Assembly: GCA_947175175.1 (NCBI GenBank)
Contig: CAMWLV010000017.1
Span: 1-38,913 of the forward strand
Direction: 5' to 3'
DNA: 38,913 bases
Source: an uncultured Lachnospiraceae bacterium
GTDB taxonomy: Bacteria; Bacillota; Clostridia; Lachnospirales; Lachnospiraceae
Positions within the stretch are counted from its first letter, which is position 1. Each line of letters starts with the position of its first letter. The notes beneath the pieces are model-generated. The model was not told the DNA's origin and ran no database searches. It worked only from the letters and a program-made list of their open reading frames with translations. This document shows, in pieces, positions 1-9,800 of this stretch. The position numbers and the translations under genes were made by a program.

Positions 1-191
1 ATATAATACTATATATAGTCCATAAATATAGAATTTTTTACTCGTTAGTAATAGATTATTGTGTGGAATTATGAGATTTTACATAAAATTGCCCTTTTCG
101 TTAAAAGCATCACCTGAATTGCGATTATACATCTATGCACAAGATATAAGGAAGCAAATAGTAAAAAATTTATATTAATCACATGCATTCG
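1..191. other. AT-rich left edge, no gene seen
   Basis: This stretch downstream of the repressor gene is strongly AT-rich. I see no open frame with a ribosome site and no convincing terminator. The only structure is a 12-bp palindrome, ACTATATATAGT, at 8-19. Confidence 0.5.
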
Positions 192-554
192 TTATTCGAA
201 GTCCGAGGAAAAAGATTTTTCTACTTCATTCAATGAATGAATAAATGCGAGAACAGCTTTTACCTGATTGTCATTCAATTTTTCCAGCTGCGAAATAGCT
301 TTTTGATGGAGTTCAGACAGTTCATTGTTTTTACTGACCTGTTTTAGTTTTGGCTCTGCTCCATCAAGTAACCATTCAGCATTATAACCATATTTTTCCT
401 CAATAAGTGTAGCAAGGGATTGGGATAAACCAATATTGGGATTCTTAAGAAGCTTGGATATGTAGCTTTCTGTCACGCCAATTTCAGCAGCCAATTGTTT
501 TTGTTTCAGATTGTTTTCCTGTAATATGAGTTTAATTCTATCACATTGATTCAT
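192..554 (-). CDS. XRE-family helix-turn-helix repressor
   Basis: A 120-residue DNA-binding regulator. A Cro/CI-type helix-turn-helix lies at about residues 17-38 (LKQKQLAAEIGVTESYISKL). The segment around residues 58-69 (YNAEWLLDGAEP) is typical of phage and ICE repressors of this class. Residues 93-110 (LNDNQVKAVLAFIHS...) form a helix that probably mediates oligomerisation. The start is firm: ATG at 552-554 follows AGGAGGT by seven bases. The gene is divergent from a small gene and an AAA ATPase gene, with two similar dyad symmetries between them. One dyad overlaps its own predicted -35, so autorepression and control of the divergent operon are likely. The function is inferred from family and context; the regulated process is not visible. 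Confidence 0.9.
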   Translation of the reverse strand: MNQCDRIKLILQENNLKQKQLAAEIGVTESYISKLLKNPNIGLSQSLATLIEEKYGYNAEWLLDGAEPKLKQVSKNNELSELHQKAISQLEKLNDNQVKAVLAFIHSLNEVEKSFSSDFE

Positions 555-576
555 GGGTGTACCTCCTGTAATTTAT

Positions 577-605
577 ACGATAACAAAAGCACTTGAATAA
601 GTCAA
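577..605 (-). promoter_or_regulatory. Predicted promoter of the XRE repressor gene
   Basis: On the minus strand, TTGACT (600-605) and TATCGT (577-582) are separated by exactly 17 bases, a good sigma-A-type fit. The -35 lies inside dyad CTTGA-N5-TCAAG (592-606), which suggests autoregulation. Confidence 0.6.
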
Positions 606-656
606 GGCAAACATCTTGGCAAATGTAATGAGTTAATTTGTACTTGAATCATTCAA
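592..656. promoter_or_regulatory. Two operator-like dyads between divergent genes
   Basis: The 16-mers at 591-606 (ACTTGAATAAGTCAAG) and 642-657 (ACTTGAATCATTCAAT) align at most positions, and each has dyad symmetry. The second contains the perfect arms TTGAAT and ATTCAA around one base (644-656). A related half site, GTTCAAG, follows at 671-677. They cover the predicted promoter elements of both divergent genes, as expected for sites of the XRE repressor. This is inference from position and symmetry. Confidence 0.6.
616..644 (+). promoter_or_regulatory. Possible promoter of the small gene and AAA ATPase operon
   Basis: TTGGCA (616-621) and TGTACT (639-644) are 17 bases apart on the plus strand. 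The -10 matches consensus at four of six positions. It touches the second operator-like dyad. This is a weak call resting on spacing and context. Confidence 0.35.
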
Positions 657-682
657 TAACAAGAGGAGATGTTCAAGTTAAA

Positions 683-883
683 ATGATAAACAGGGATGCA
701 GTAATTAAGAAAATCATGGATATGCCCCAGGAGCAGGTTGCAAAAGTCTTAATTTTCATGGCAGGCATGGAAGCAGAACAAATCATTGATGAGCAAACTG
801 AAACAGAACAAACCCATGATTCGACAGAACAGCTTATACCAGGAGGAACATATGAAAGCGATAAAGATAGGTACAAAGGTTGA
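683..883 (+). CDS. Small protein sharing a helix motif with the XRE repressor
   Basis: A 66-residue protein of no family I can name. I place the start at ATG 683-685, after GAGGAG at 663-668 (a rather long 14-base spacing); the frame is open further upstream, from TTG 638. Residues 14-26 (MPQEQVAKVLIFM) resemble residues 94-106 of the divergent repressor (LNDNQVKAVLAFI), a motif often found in the C-terminal helix of Bacillota regulators. It has no DNA-binding domain of its own. The last 32 bases overlap the start of the AAA ATPase gene, so the two are translationally coupled. One reading, which is inference only, is an anti-repressor or partner that pairs with the repressor helix. Confidence 0.6.
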   Translation: MINRDAVIKKIMDMPQEQVAKVLIFMAGMEAEQIIDEQTETEQTHDSTEQLIPGGTYESDKDRYKG

Positions 884-1958
884 AATTTACAATGATACTG
901 TGACAACGTATGACAAGCTTCCGGCAAAGACCTATATTATAAAATTTGAAAAGATGTTAGGGTTTTATCTGGACGAATATGCCGACATTGTAGTGAAGGA
1001 GAATAAAATCTATGGGGAGCACCAGAAAAAGGTTGAAAAGGTGCTGAGGTCATATGAACTATTTGACAGAAATCTTGGCGTTATCCTAAGCGGGAGCAAA
1101 GGGATTGGAAAGTCATTGTTTGCAAAGCTTATATCTGTTGAGGCTTTGAAACATGACATACCTGTCATAATAGTGGACAAATATATTTCAGGAATTTCCT
1201 CTTATATTGAAACAATAGACCAGAATGTAATGGTACTTTTTGACGAGTTTGACAAGACTTTTGGAGATGTTAAGGTTTCAGAGGGAGAAGTCGATGCCCA
1301 GGCGGCACTCCTGGGATTATTTGATGGGATTTCATCCGAAAAAAAATTATTTGTCATTACCTGCAATGATATCAGAAAACTTAGTGATTTTATTGTGAAC
1401 CGTCCGGGACGCTTTCACTATCATTTTCGATTTGAATATCCGTCTTCCGAAGAAATAAGGACATATCTTTTCGACAAACTGGATAAATCCCGTTATAACG
1501 AGATTGAGCGGATTATAGCCTTCTCAAGAAAAGTTGATCTGAATTACGACTGTCTCAGGGCTATTGCGTTTGAAATCAATAACGGGGAAAGTTTTCAGAG
1601 TGCGATTGGGGATTTAAACATTATTAATCTGGCAATAGAATGTTATGACATTACCATGCATTTTAAAAATGGTTCCCCAATGTATATTAAAAACAGGCAC
1701 ATCGACTTTTTTCTTGATGAGGAAATCGAGATATGCTTTGAAGCTGATGGTTACAATGAAATCCTTATAATAAAATTCTGGATAAGGGACAGTGTGTATG
1801 ATGAAAAGAGTGGTTGTGCCATAATCAGTGCAGATAAATTAGAAGTGCAGTATGATGAGGAATATGATGAAGTGCTTGTAGACAGGATAAAAAAACTAAT
1901 TCCTGATTATCTTGCTGTGAAAAAAGTCAAAGAAAAGAATCTGCATTATGCAGTGTAG
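852..1958 (+). CDS. AAA+ family ATPase
   Basis: A 368-residue ATPase. The start is ATG 852 because AGGAGG (841-846) precedes it by five bases; the frame extends upstream but without a ribosome site. Walker A is GSKGIGKS at residues 81-88 and Walker B ends in VMVLFDE at 126-132. A sensor-like FVITCND follows at 167-173, and NRPGRF at 183-188 carries a candidate arginine finger. The C-terminal third, acidic and rich in aromatic and aliphatic residues, matches nothing I recognise. No nuclease, protease or DNA-binding domain is fused to it. It is coupled to the small gene upstream and faces a divergent repressor. Phage-like or defence-like remodelling roles are possible, but nothing in the sequence decides this. 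Base composition is more AT-rich than the transfer region. Confidence 0.85.
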   Translation: MKAIKIGTKVEIYNDTVTTYDKLPAKTYIIKFEKMLGFYLDEYADIVVKENKIYGEHQKKVEKVLRSYELFDRNLGVILSGSKGIGKSLFAKLISVEALKHDIPVIIVDKYISGISSYIETIDQNVMVLFDEFDKTFGDVKVSEGEVDAQAALLGLFDGISSEKKLFVITCNDIRKLSDFIVNRPGRFHYHFRFEYPSSEEIRTYLFDKLDKSRYNEIERIIAFSRKVDLNYDCLRAIAFEINNGESFQSAIGDLNIINLAIECYDITMHFKNGSPMYIKNRHIDFFLDEEIEICFEADGYNEILIIKFWIRDSVYDEKSGCAIISADKLEVQYDEEYDEVLVDRIKKLIPDYLAVKKVKEKNLHYAV

Positions 1959-1981
1959 GCGTAGAAGCTTACACTGCATAA
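1946..1981. terminator. Hairpin terminator between convergent genes
   Basis: A perfect 12-bp inverted repeat (TTATGCAGTGTA at 1946-1957, its complement at 1970-1981) encloses a 12-base loop and includes the stop codon of the ATPase gene. It lies between the ends of two convergent genes. The T-run is short on the plus strand, so it may serve both directions imperfectly. Confidence 0.65.
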
Positions 1982-1989
1982 ATGTAGTT

Positions 1990-2886
1990 TTACCTTCCCT
2001 TTATAGTAGTAGGCTTTTTTATATTTTGCGTTATAGGTGTTTTTGTCTCATGGCATTTTTGGTGCTTTTCAAACAACTCTGCACCATACTGACACTCCGG
2101 CTCTGCTATCATTGCCATTGATGGATTGCTCTTTTGTCCTGAATATTGCCTATTTTCAGATTTGCTTTCAGCAGCTTTCTCCCTGTTCATTTCAACATCA
2201 ATGGCAAGTTTGTCAAGCTTTTCTATCAGTCTGTCATATCTTCCTTCAACAGCTTCAAGCCGGTCACGTATCACCTTCCACGGCTTTACAAAGAACTCTG
2301 TTTTCGAAAACTTCTTTTTCTTCTGGGAATAGTCCACTTCTGGCCTGTCTGCAATGACTCTGAAAGCATTGGCGATCTTCTGCCCTGCCTCCCTCATTCC
2401 TGCCCCAAAGGATTCAATCTTATCTATGGTATGTGATACGTCCCTGTGCATGTTCTTGACCCGCTCATTCATCTGGATAAGGATATCCTTTACACAGAGA
2501 AATTCTGCTATCCTGTTCAGTGCAGCTTTTCCTTTGATCCTGACATCCTTTATGATATCCGCTGCCTTTGTTTTGATACCAGCCTTAACCTCAGAAAGCT
2601 GATGCTTTACTGACTGGCATTTCTGCTCCAGTTTTTCTGCCGCATCTGATACCATCTCCCTCAATGGCTTCTTCTCCTGCCTGCGCTCCATCTCCACAAG
2701 CACATTCTTTATATTTACGAGTTCCCCTGTCACTGCGTCCAGTTTCTTTTCCATGCTGTCAATATATGCTGCCATCTCAAAAATATCGTTTGACTCTTCT
2801 TTCTGCTGGTTCTGTTTCAGCATTCCCATTAATTCATGTATAATCTGATCCTTTGTCATTTTAACGTTTTCTTTTACCTGCTCCAT
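1990..2886 (-). CDS. Coiled-coil ICE protein, DUF6674-like
   Basis: A 298-residue cytoplasmic protein. I chose ATG 2884-2886 because GGAGG sits six bases upstream; the longer frame to 2955 has no ribosome site. Its N-terminus (MTKDQIIHELMGMLKQN, then AAYIDSMEKKLDAV) resembles the DUF6674 family found in Lachnospiraceae conjugative elements; this is recalled, not searched. The middle is predicted mostly helical with heptad-like patterns. A basic stretch (QKKKKFSKTEF) lies near residue 200. There are no membrane segments or catalytic motifs. It is the last minus-strand gene of the cargo block, ending against the AT-rich repressor/ATPase module. Function unknown; a structural or DNA-handling helper is possible. 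Confidence 0.75.
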   Translation of the reverse strand: MEQVKENVKMTKDQIIHELMGMLKQNQQKEESNDIFEMAAYIDSMEKKLDAVTGELVNIKNVLVEMERRQEKKPLREMVSDAAEKLEQKCQSVKHQLSEVKAGIKTKAADIIKDVRIKGKAALNRIAEFLCVKDILIQMNERVKNMHRDVSHTIDKIESFGAGMREAGQKIANAFRVIADRPEVDYSQKKKKFSKTEFFVKPWKVIRDRLEAVEGRYDRLIEKLDKLAIDVEMNREKAAESKSENRQYSGQKSNPSMAMIAEPECQYGAELFEKHQKCHETKTPITQNIKKPTTIKGR

Positions 2887-2909
2887 ATGAATCCTCCATT
2901 CTGCTGGTG

Positions 2910-2946
2910 CCTGGGCTGGTAAGCAAATCTGTCTGCCAACCCCAGG
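2910..2946 (-). other. Stem-loop upstream of the DUF6674-like gene
   Basis: CCTGGG (2910-2915) pairs with CCCAGG (2941-2946), and TGG with CCA extends the stem after a small bulge. It lies just upstream of the ribosome site at 2893-2897, so it could affect translation. The rest of the gap 2887-3137 holds no gene I can support. Confidence 0.35.
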
Positions 2947-3109
2947 CATCAGCACAAATTTGATGTATATAAACCTTTATATGCCTGCACACCTGTGTTT
3001 CTTTCAATTCACAGCTTTTATGGGCATGATCATCATCCCTGTTTATACAATCCTGTTACAAAATATATACCATATGCTGCCGCACCCATCCTTAATGAAA
3101 GGCTCTTTT

Positions 3110-3133
3110 GTCCTGCCACATATATAGCAGGAC
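3110..3133 (-). other. Stem-loop after the SpoVG-like gene
   Basis: A perfect 7-bp stem (GTCCTGC and GCAGGAC) with a 10-base AT loop follows the SpoVG-like gene on the minus strand. No T-run follows it directly, so it is a processing or weak termination signal at best. Confidence 0.35.
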
Positions 3134-3137
3134 CTCC

Positions 3138-3818
3138 TTAATGAGGGGCTGCACATCTGTCTGTACCCCTGTTTTCCGTCTTTGTCTGTACCGCCGCCTG
3201 TGTTTTGTCCTTACCCGCTGAAAGCCGTTTTTCCTGCCTGTATGCCGCAAGGATACTACCATGGAGTTTTTCACGGAACTCCTTTGTAACCGGGAAACAC
3301 ACATCCTGATACTGCGGCTTTTCATCCTTTCCAGTCTGGTTCGTCCTGTAGGACGGCATCGCAACAAACTCCTTTTCCCTGCCCTTCAAGATACTGACAT
3401 TTCCAACTACAAAGCTGTCCTCAAAATAAATACGGGCAAGACCTAAAATGCTGCTCCCTACCCTCTCAAACGGTGTCACCCTGACTGTGAACCTCGGTTC
3501 CTTCTTTATCCCCGCCTCCTTATGGATCTCCGGCTTTCCAGACTGTTTCATCTGATCATATAAACCAAGAATGTCTCCATACAGCCTTTCCCGGAAATCC
3601 TTTGTGATGGGATTGCATATGTCCTTATAAATTACCTGGTTGTGCCCGTCCCGCTCCTTACTCTTAAAAGACGGCATTGAAACAAAAAGCTGTTTCTCCT
3701 TTCCCTCCACAACTGCTATATTGGTGATCTTGAATGAATCACCAAACGTAACTGACGCAAATGCCCTGACGTTTGAATCAGGGCTGGTAACTGCGTTTAA
3801 TTTTACTGCATATTCCAT
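3138..3818 (-). CDS. Double SpoVG-domain protein
   Basis: A 226-residue protein built from two tandem SpoVG-type domains. The first spans about residues 1-90, the second about 108-193. Each has the family layout: VRAFASVTFGDSFKITNIAV and LARIYFEDSFVVGNVSIL strands, then a VSMPSF or VAMPSY turn, then an ICNPITKDFRERL or VCFPVTKEFREKL helix. Ordinary SpoVG is a single-domain protein of roughly 95 residues that binds nucleic acid and regulates sporulation and other genes, so this is a duplication or fusion. The C-terminal tail is basic and polar. The start at 3818 follows GGAGG by six bases. It lies 71 bp downstream of the giant methylase-helicase gene. A role as an element-encoded DNA/RNA-binding regulator is inferred. 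Confidence 0.85.
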   Translation of the reverse strand: MEYAVKLNAVTSPDSNVRAFASVTFGDSFKITNIAVVEGKEKQLFVSMPSFKSKERDGHNQVIYKDICNPITKDFRERLYGDILGLYDQMKQSGKPEIHKEAGIKKEPRFTVRVTPFERVGSSILGLARIYFEDSFVVGNVSILKGREKEFVAMPSYRTNQTGKDEKPQYQDVCFPVTKEFREKLHGSILAAYRQEKRLSAGKDKTQAAVQTKTENRGTDRCAAPH

Positions 3819-3889
3819 AATCAGCCTCCATTTGTTATCTGTATTTTTGTCCTGTACTAGAAAAATAAGTATGACAATAAGCTGGTTCC

Positions 3890-6800
3890 TTATCGCCCAT
3901 CCCTGCTGTTTTTCCTTGTCCCATACTGCATCCCGGACTCCGCCACCCTGCCGTTTTCAGGCTCTTTCGTCCCTGCAATATCCTGCACCCTGCTGTTCTC
4001 AAGGTCGAGCTCGGCATTAAGTGCATTTAAGCGGGCTGTCTTTTCAGCAAGCTCTTTTTCCTGAATAAATGGTTTTTCATACTCCTGTTTTGACTGTTCC
4101 ATGTCACGGCGCAGCTGCCCGATCTGGTCTTCAAGGTTCCTGGCCCTCTGTTCCATACCTGCCACGATGTTTTCCAGCTTTACCATGTTCCCGACAGGGC
4201 TTGACGAGAGATCCGTGCTGTGGTCTGTCTTTCCGCGGAGGATCATATACCTGTATCCGAGGACATCCTTCCGCAGAAGGAACTCAAAGCATTTATACTG
4301 CCCGGCAGATATTGTTTCTTTCTCATCACAGTCAGCCATTGCCTCTATCACGGCATTTCCCGCTTCCGTCCGTTCCGTGTACCTTTTATTTTTTACCGTG
4401 ATGGCAAAATCCGGCTCCGCTGCATTTGCCGCCCCTGCTGCAGCTATATCGCCGCGCACGCAGGCAAGCCGCTCCTCTGCCGCTGCCATCTGTTTCGGGT
4501 AATGGATCATGATATTGTCCTCAAGGGCATAGTGCTGTCTGTCATAGCTCGATTTTAAGACCTTTAACCGTTGCACGTCATTCTCAAGCTGCATCTTTTC
4601 CTTTATTTTAGGATTCCCGGTCGCCACGGCCTTGATCTCCGCATACGAGAGCGTTGCTTCGTCTATATCCTCACAAGTCCTTGATACGGCCCTGCTCGTC
4701 ATGACCTGCGAGATAAAACGCTGCTTATTTTCCACCAGCGCCCATGAGTACGCATCAAAGGTCCCTTTTGTCACATAGCGGTAGACTGCGATCTCCCCAT
4801 TCTCGTTTCCCTGCCTGATACCCCTTCCGTCCCTCTGCTCAATGCAGGAGGGCTTCCAGGGACAGTCTACATGATGCATTGCCGTAAGGTGCGTCTGTAC
4901 GTTTACACCGGTCCCGCACTTGTCAGTGGAACCGATCAGTATTTTTTTCTTACCCGTCCGCATCTCCTTAAAAAGAGTGTCCCTCTGCGCATCCGTCGAG
5001 GCATCATGTATAAAGGCGATCTCCTCCGCGGGAATGCCGGACTTTACAAGCTCTGTCTTTAAATAATTATAAACATCAAACTCCCTCTCACCACCCGCAA
5101 ATTTTTCCTCCCAGTCTGCACTCCACGAAGCCTTTGGCGTCCCGATGTCGGAAAAAACGAGCTGGCAGCCTATTTTACCGTCCCTGTTTCCGGCAAAATA
5201 TTCGGCTGCCACATTCTGTGCCACCTTATTTAATTTGCTGTCCGGATCATCTGGCGCATCACGCTCTAAAAGCCTTGCATCCGTCCCGAGGAGCCTTGCC
5301 TCATGGGTGATCTTCAAAAAATTGTCCTCGCTTGGATCGACGTTCCCGTTCCTGATCCTTTCTGCCCGCACCACAAAATCTTCCATGACATTCTTTACAA
5401 ACCACCCTGGTTCGCTGTTGACAATGACTGGTTTCCCACCGCGCAGTTCTGGCACGGGAAGGCTTATCATGTCAGCGGTTATGACATCCGCCGCCTCCTT
5501 GAAGGTGTTCATCAGCTCCGGCAGGTTTGTGAACCTGTTAAACCTGCTCTTAAGCCGGAAGCCCGTCCCCTCCACGGTAAGCTCCAGCGCCGTCGTCACC
5601 TCCCCGAAGTTTGCCGCCCATGTGTCAAAGTGGCGGATACCCATGTTTTCTAACGCCGTTTTCTGGAGATAAAGCTGCATGACATACATCTCGCAGATCG
5701 TATTGGATACTGGCGTACCTGTGGCAAAAACAATGCCACGGTTCCCGTAAGTCTCTGTTATATACTGGCACTTAAAGAGCATGTCCGAGGCTTTCTGTGA
5801 ACCGGAACTGGAAATCCCTGCAACATTGTACATCTTTGAAAATATGGCAAGGTTTTTGAACATATGCGCCTCATCCACCATGATGGAATCAATGCCCAGC
5901 TCCTCAAAGTTTATGAGGTCGTCCTTCCTGCCCTCATCCAGCAGCGCCTTAAGCTGGGATTCCAGTTTTTTCTTCTGGGACTCCATCTGTTTGACGGTCC
6001 AGCGCTGTCCGTTCTGTGCTTTTGTCTCCGCGATTGCAAGGCTTAACTCATCAATCTGGTCATTTAACATGCGCTCCCTGCGTTCCTTTGATACCGGGAT
6101 CTTCTCAAACTGCGAGTGCGACATGATGATGCAGTCATAATCCCCTGTCGCAATGCGTGAGATGAACTGCCTGCGCCTGTTCTTCTCAAAGTCCCGCTCC
6201 GTTGCGACAAGGATATTTGCAGACGGGTAAAGGCGCATGAACTCCCCTGCAGTCTGTCCGACAAGCGCCTTTGGCACGATGATGGCGTTCTTGTTTGCAA
6301 GCCCTAACCGCTTCTGTTCCATGCAGGCTGCCATCATCGTGAAGGTCTTGCCGGCCCCGACACAGTGCGCAAGCAGCGTGTTCCCGCCATAGAGTATCCT
6401 TGCGACTGCATTTTTCTGGTGGTCACGCAGCTTAATCTCTGGGTTCATGCCCGGAAAGCTGAGGTTTGAACCGTCATAGGAACGGAGCCTGATATTGTTG
6501 AAGGTCTCATTGTAATACTTTACATATTTCTGTCTCCTTTCTGCATCACGGAAGATCCAGTCCCTGAATGCCTCCTTCATCTGCTCCTGTTTTTCCCTTG
6601 CAAGCATGGTCTCCGCCTTGTTAAGGACATAAGTTACCCGGCCGTCTTCATCCTCCACCCGGTCCCGCACTGTCACAGTCCGCAGGTTTAATGTCTCCTC
6701 AAAAATGGAATAGGCATCAATCCTTTCTGTACCGTATGTTTCTTTTGCTGCTATGGACTTTTTGTCAAGTGACTTGTTTTCAATGAACCAGTCCATGCTG

Positions 6801-9800
6801 TATGGATTGAGGTGTACCTGTATGCCTGAATCTTTGTACCCGCTCCTGAACGCCTGCGCCCTTCTTGGTGTTTTTAACAGTTCATAAATGAACGCCTCGT
6901 AATCCTGCGGCTCGATCCATGTAGTCCCGATGCGGACTGCGATCTCCGATGCATCAAGGTCCTTTGGCTGCACCTTTTCCAGCGCCTCCACATTTGCTGC
7001 AAACAGCCCTGCATCCTCCCGTGCATAAGCCTGTGCTGTCCGCAGCTTTTTCCTCACATTCCCGGACAGGTATTCATCCGCTGTTTTCCACCCTTTACAG
7101 GGATTGTTTCTGTCGTATTCTTCCGGGTCTAAGAAGATCAGCCCTGCCAGTTCCCTGACTAAAACAGTGCGTTTTAATTCATCTGCATGGACAGATGGTA
7201 AATCTTCCCCTTCAGAAATCTCCGCAGATACGGACGCCGTATCTGGTTCATAAATGCTTAACATGAACGGGATATTTACACTGCCATACTCACCAATGGA
7301 CACATTCAGTGCCGCGGCTGCCGTGTCTACCCTGTCGGGTATGATATTTGGACGGATCGTCTGCTTATGGAACATGTCTGCCTTTTCCACCTTCCCGTCA
7401 CTGTCCACGGTCTCAAGTGAACACAGCAGCGGATAGTCTGCATCGTCACGAAAAGCACGTATACTGCCCTGTCCCGTCAGCGGCCCGTATTTTTCCACAT
7501 AGGCGTCATATTTCTGGTTCAATATCCCCTGGTGGTATTTTAAGTCCTCCCCGCTGCATCCGTTTGTCTGTATGAAGATAAGCTGTCTTGTGATATTCCT
7601 GATCTCATCCATCAGGCGGATCCTCTCCTCCGTGGCAGCCGGGACCTCCTTCCGGTACATGATTGAATTTTCCCTGTAATAGAGCTTTCCGTCCACAAAA
7701 GTATGGGTGTAATTCTTTACATCCGGGTCTGCGTCAATGGTGTCAGCAGGTTTTTCTCCTTCCCCCACAAGTTCGATTACATCAGTGATCCTTCCGGAAA
7801 GGTTTGCAACTGCTGCATCCAGTGCGGTTTTTAGGTCAAAGTTTTCATCATGATTGACGCAGCTTGTGTACTTACTGTCATTTCCAAACATACTGCTGTC
7901 ATATTCCATCTTTCCAAGCATCATTTCAGGGTGCTGTGCAAAATAGGAATTGACCGGGATGCCATCCTCCGTGTGCCCGAGATGCACCCAGTCCGGTTCG
8001 GCCACGGTCTTTTTCTCACGCTTCTGTAAAAACACGATATCGCTCGTCACGTCCGTTCCCGCACTGTCCCTGAATGCTGTGTTCGGAAGTCTTATTGCAC
8101 CGATAAGCTCAGCGCGCTCTGCAAGGTATTTCCGTACTGTGGGATTTGCCTTGTCCAGTGTGCCCTTGCTCGTGATGAAAGCCACGATCCCGCCCGGTCT
8201 TACTTTGTCAAGCGATTTTGCCATGAAATAGTCATGGATACGGAATCTGTATTTCGCATATCTTTTGTCATAAAGGCTGTAATCGCCAAAGGGCACATTT
8301 CCCACCGCAACATCAAAAAAATTATCAGGGTACTGTTTTTCCTCAAATCCCCTGATGCTGATCTCTGCTTTCGGATAGAGCAGTTTTGCAATCCTGCCCG
8401 AAATGTCGTCCTTCTCCACGCCGTAGAGCCTGCTTCCTGCAAAACTGTCCGGGAGGCTGCCGAAAAAGTGTCCCACACCCATTGCCGGCTCTAAGATGCT
8501 GCCGCCGTGAAAACCAAATCTTTCAAGTGCGGCATGGATTGCGCCCGTGATAACAGGATCGGTGTAAAAGGCTGTGTTTACAGATTCCCTCGCGTCTGTG
8601 TATTCCCTGTCGGATAAGAGGTCTTTTAATTCCGCGTATTCTTTCTGCCAGCTTTCATTTTTGTCGTCAAATGCCTGCGGGATGCCGCCCCATCCAACAT
8701 ACCGCGCAAGGATCTTCTGCTCCCCCGGCGCCGCGGGACGCTGTTCATGCTCTATCCGTTTTAACAGTCTGATGGCTTCCACGTTCCAATGGTATCTGGT
8801 TTTCTGTCCAGCCTTCTTGTCCTTTAGAAGGCTTGATTTCCTGTCCTTTGGAAAACTTGCCTTCCTGTTGTCAGTCTGATCTGAATCAAAGAATGAATTA
8901 TCAAAGCGGAAGTTTTCACCTGACTGTATACTTTGGTCTGATAATAATTCTGGACGTTGGGCATTCAAATCATTAACAGGATTTATATCTGGTTCTATAG
9001 CCTGCACTGGTTTAGATTCCTCTGTCTGCCCCGGTTCCGGCTGTATTTCAGGCACATCCGGCATCCCTGGCAGTTCCAGTGCTTCAAGGACTGGTTCCTG
9101 CTCCATTTTCTTACGGTATTCATGATAAATGTCCATAAACCAGTCCGCTGCCATGAAGGACTGCGGTGTCTCCTTGAAACGTTCATAAATACCTTCGCCA
9201 ATGTATTCATCTTCCTCGATCATGCGCATGACAAGCGCAGCACAGTATCCGTAATCTGCCCTGTGCTCTCCTGTTGTACCGTCTGGTTTTATATAGGATA
9301 TGGTGATACCGGTCTTATCCCTTGTGATGCAGTCACCGGTGCCGTCCTTTTTCTCCAGCTTCACAAATCCCTCATGCGGCCTGCCATATACGGCAGCAAG
9401 AAAATCAGACTTTGACTTCATGTCAAGGTTTGTGGTGAAAATGTCATAGATAAGTGTCTGGACCGCAATATACCCTGGCTCTTCCTTAAAATAACGCATC
9501 AGCCGCCCGGTCCAGAGACGTTCTTCATTTTCATCTGTCCTTTCCAAGTCTTTTCCTGCTCCTGCAAGGTTTTTCCTGTACAGGAATCTCTCCTTGTTTA
9601 CATTGAGGCTTGCAGCGAAATCGTGCATGAACTGTTCCATTTCTTCCTCGCTGATGCGCGTCCTCAGTCCGGGACAATTCTTCAGGATATATTCATAGGC
9701 ACGCCTGCCATGCCACTCTCCGTCTGCATTCCATATGGCTGCCTTGTCAAAAGTCTCATTCCATGCGGCTTCAGTGTCTCCAAGCCCGGCCGCTTCCAGT

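Noticed and set aside
3092-3121. A nine-codon frame (MWQDKRAFH) after a GGAGG between the SpoVG-like and DUF6674-like genes
   Set aside because: It is too short and the spacing of 11 bases is poor; chance is likely.
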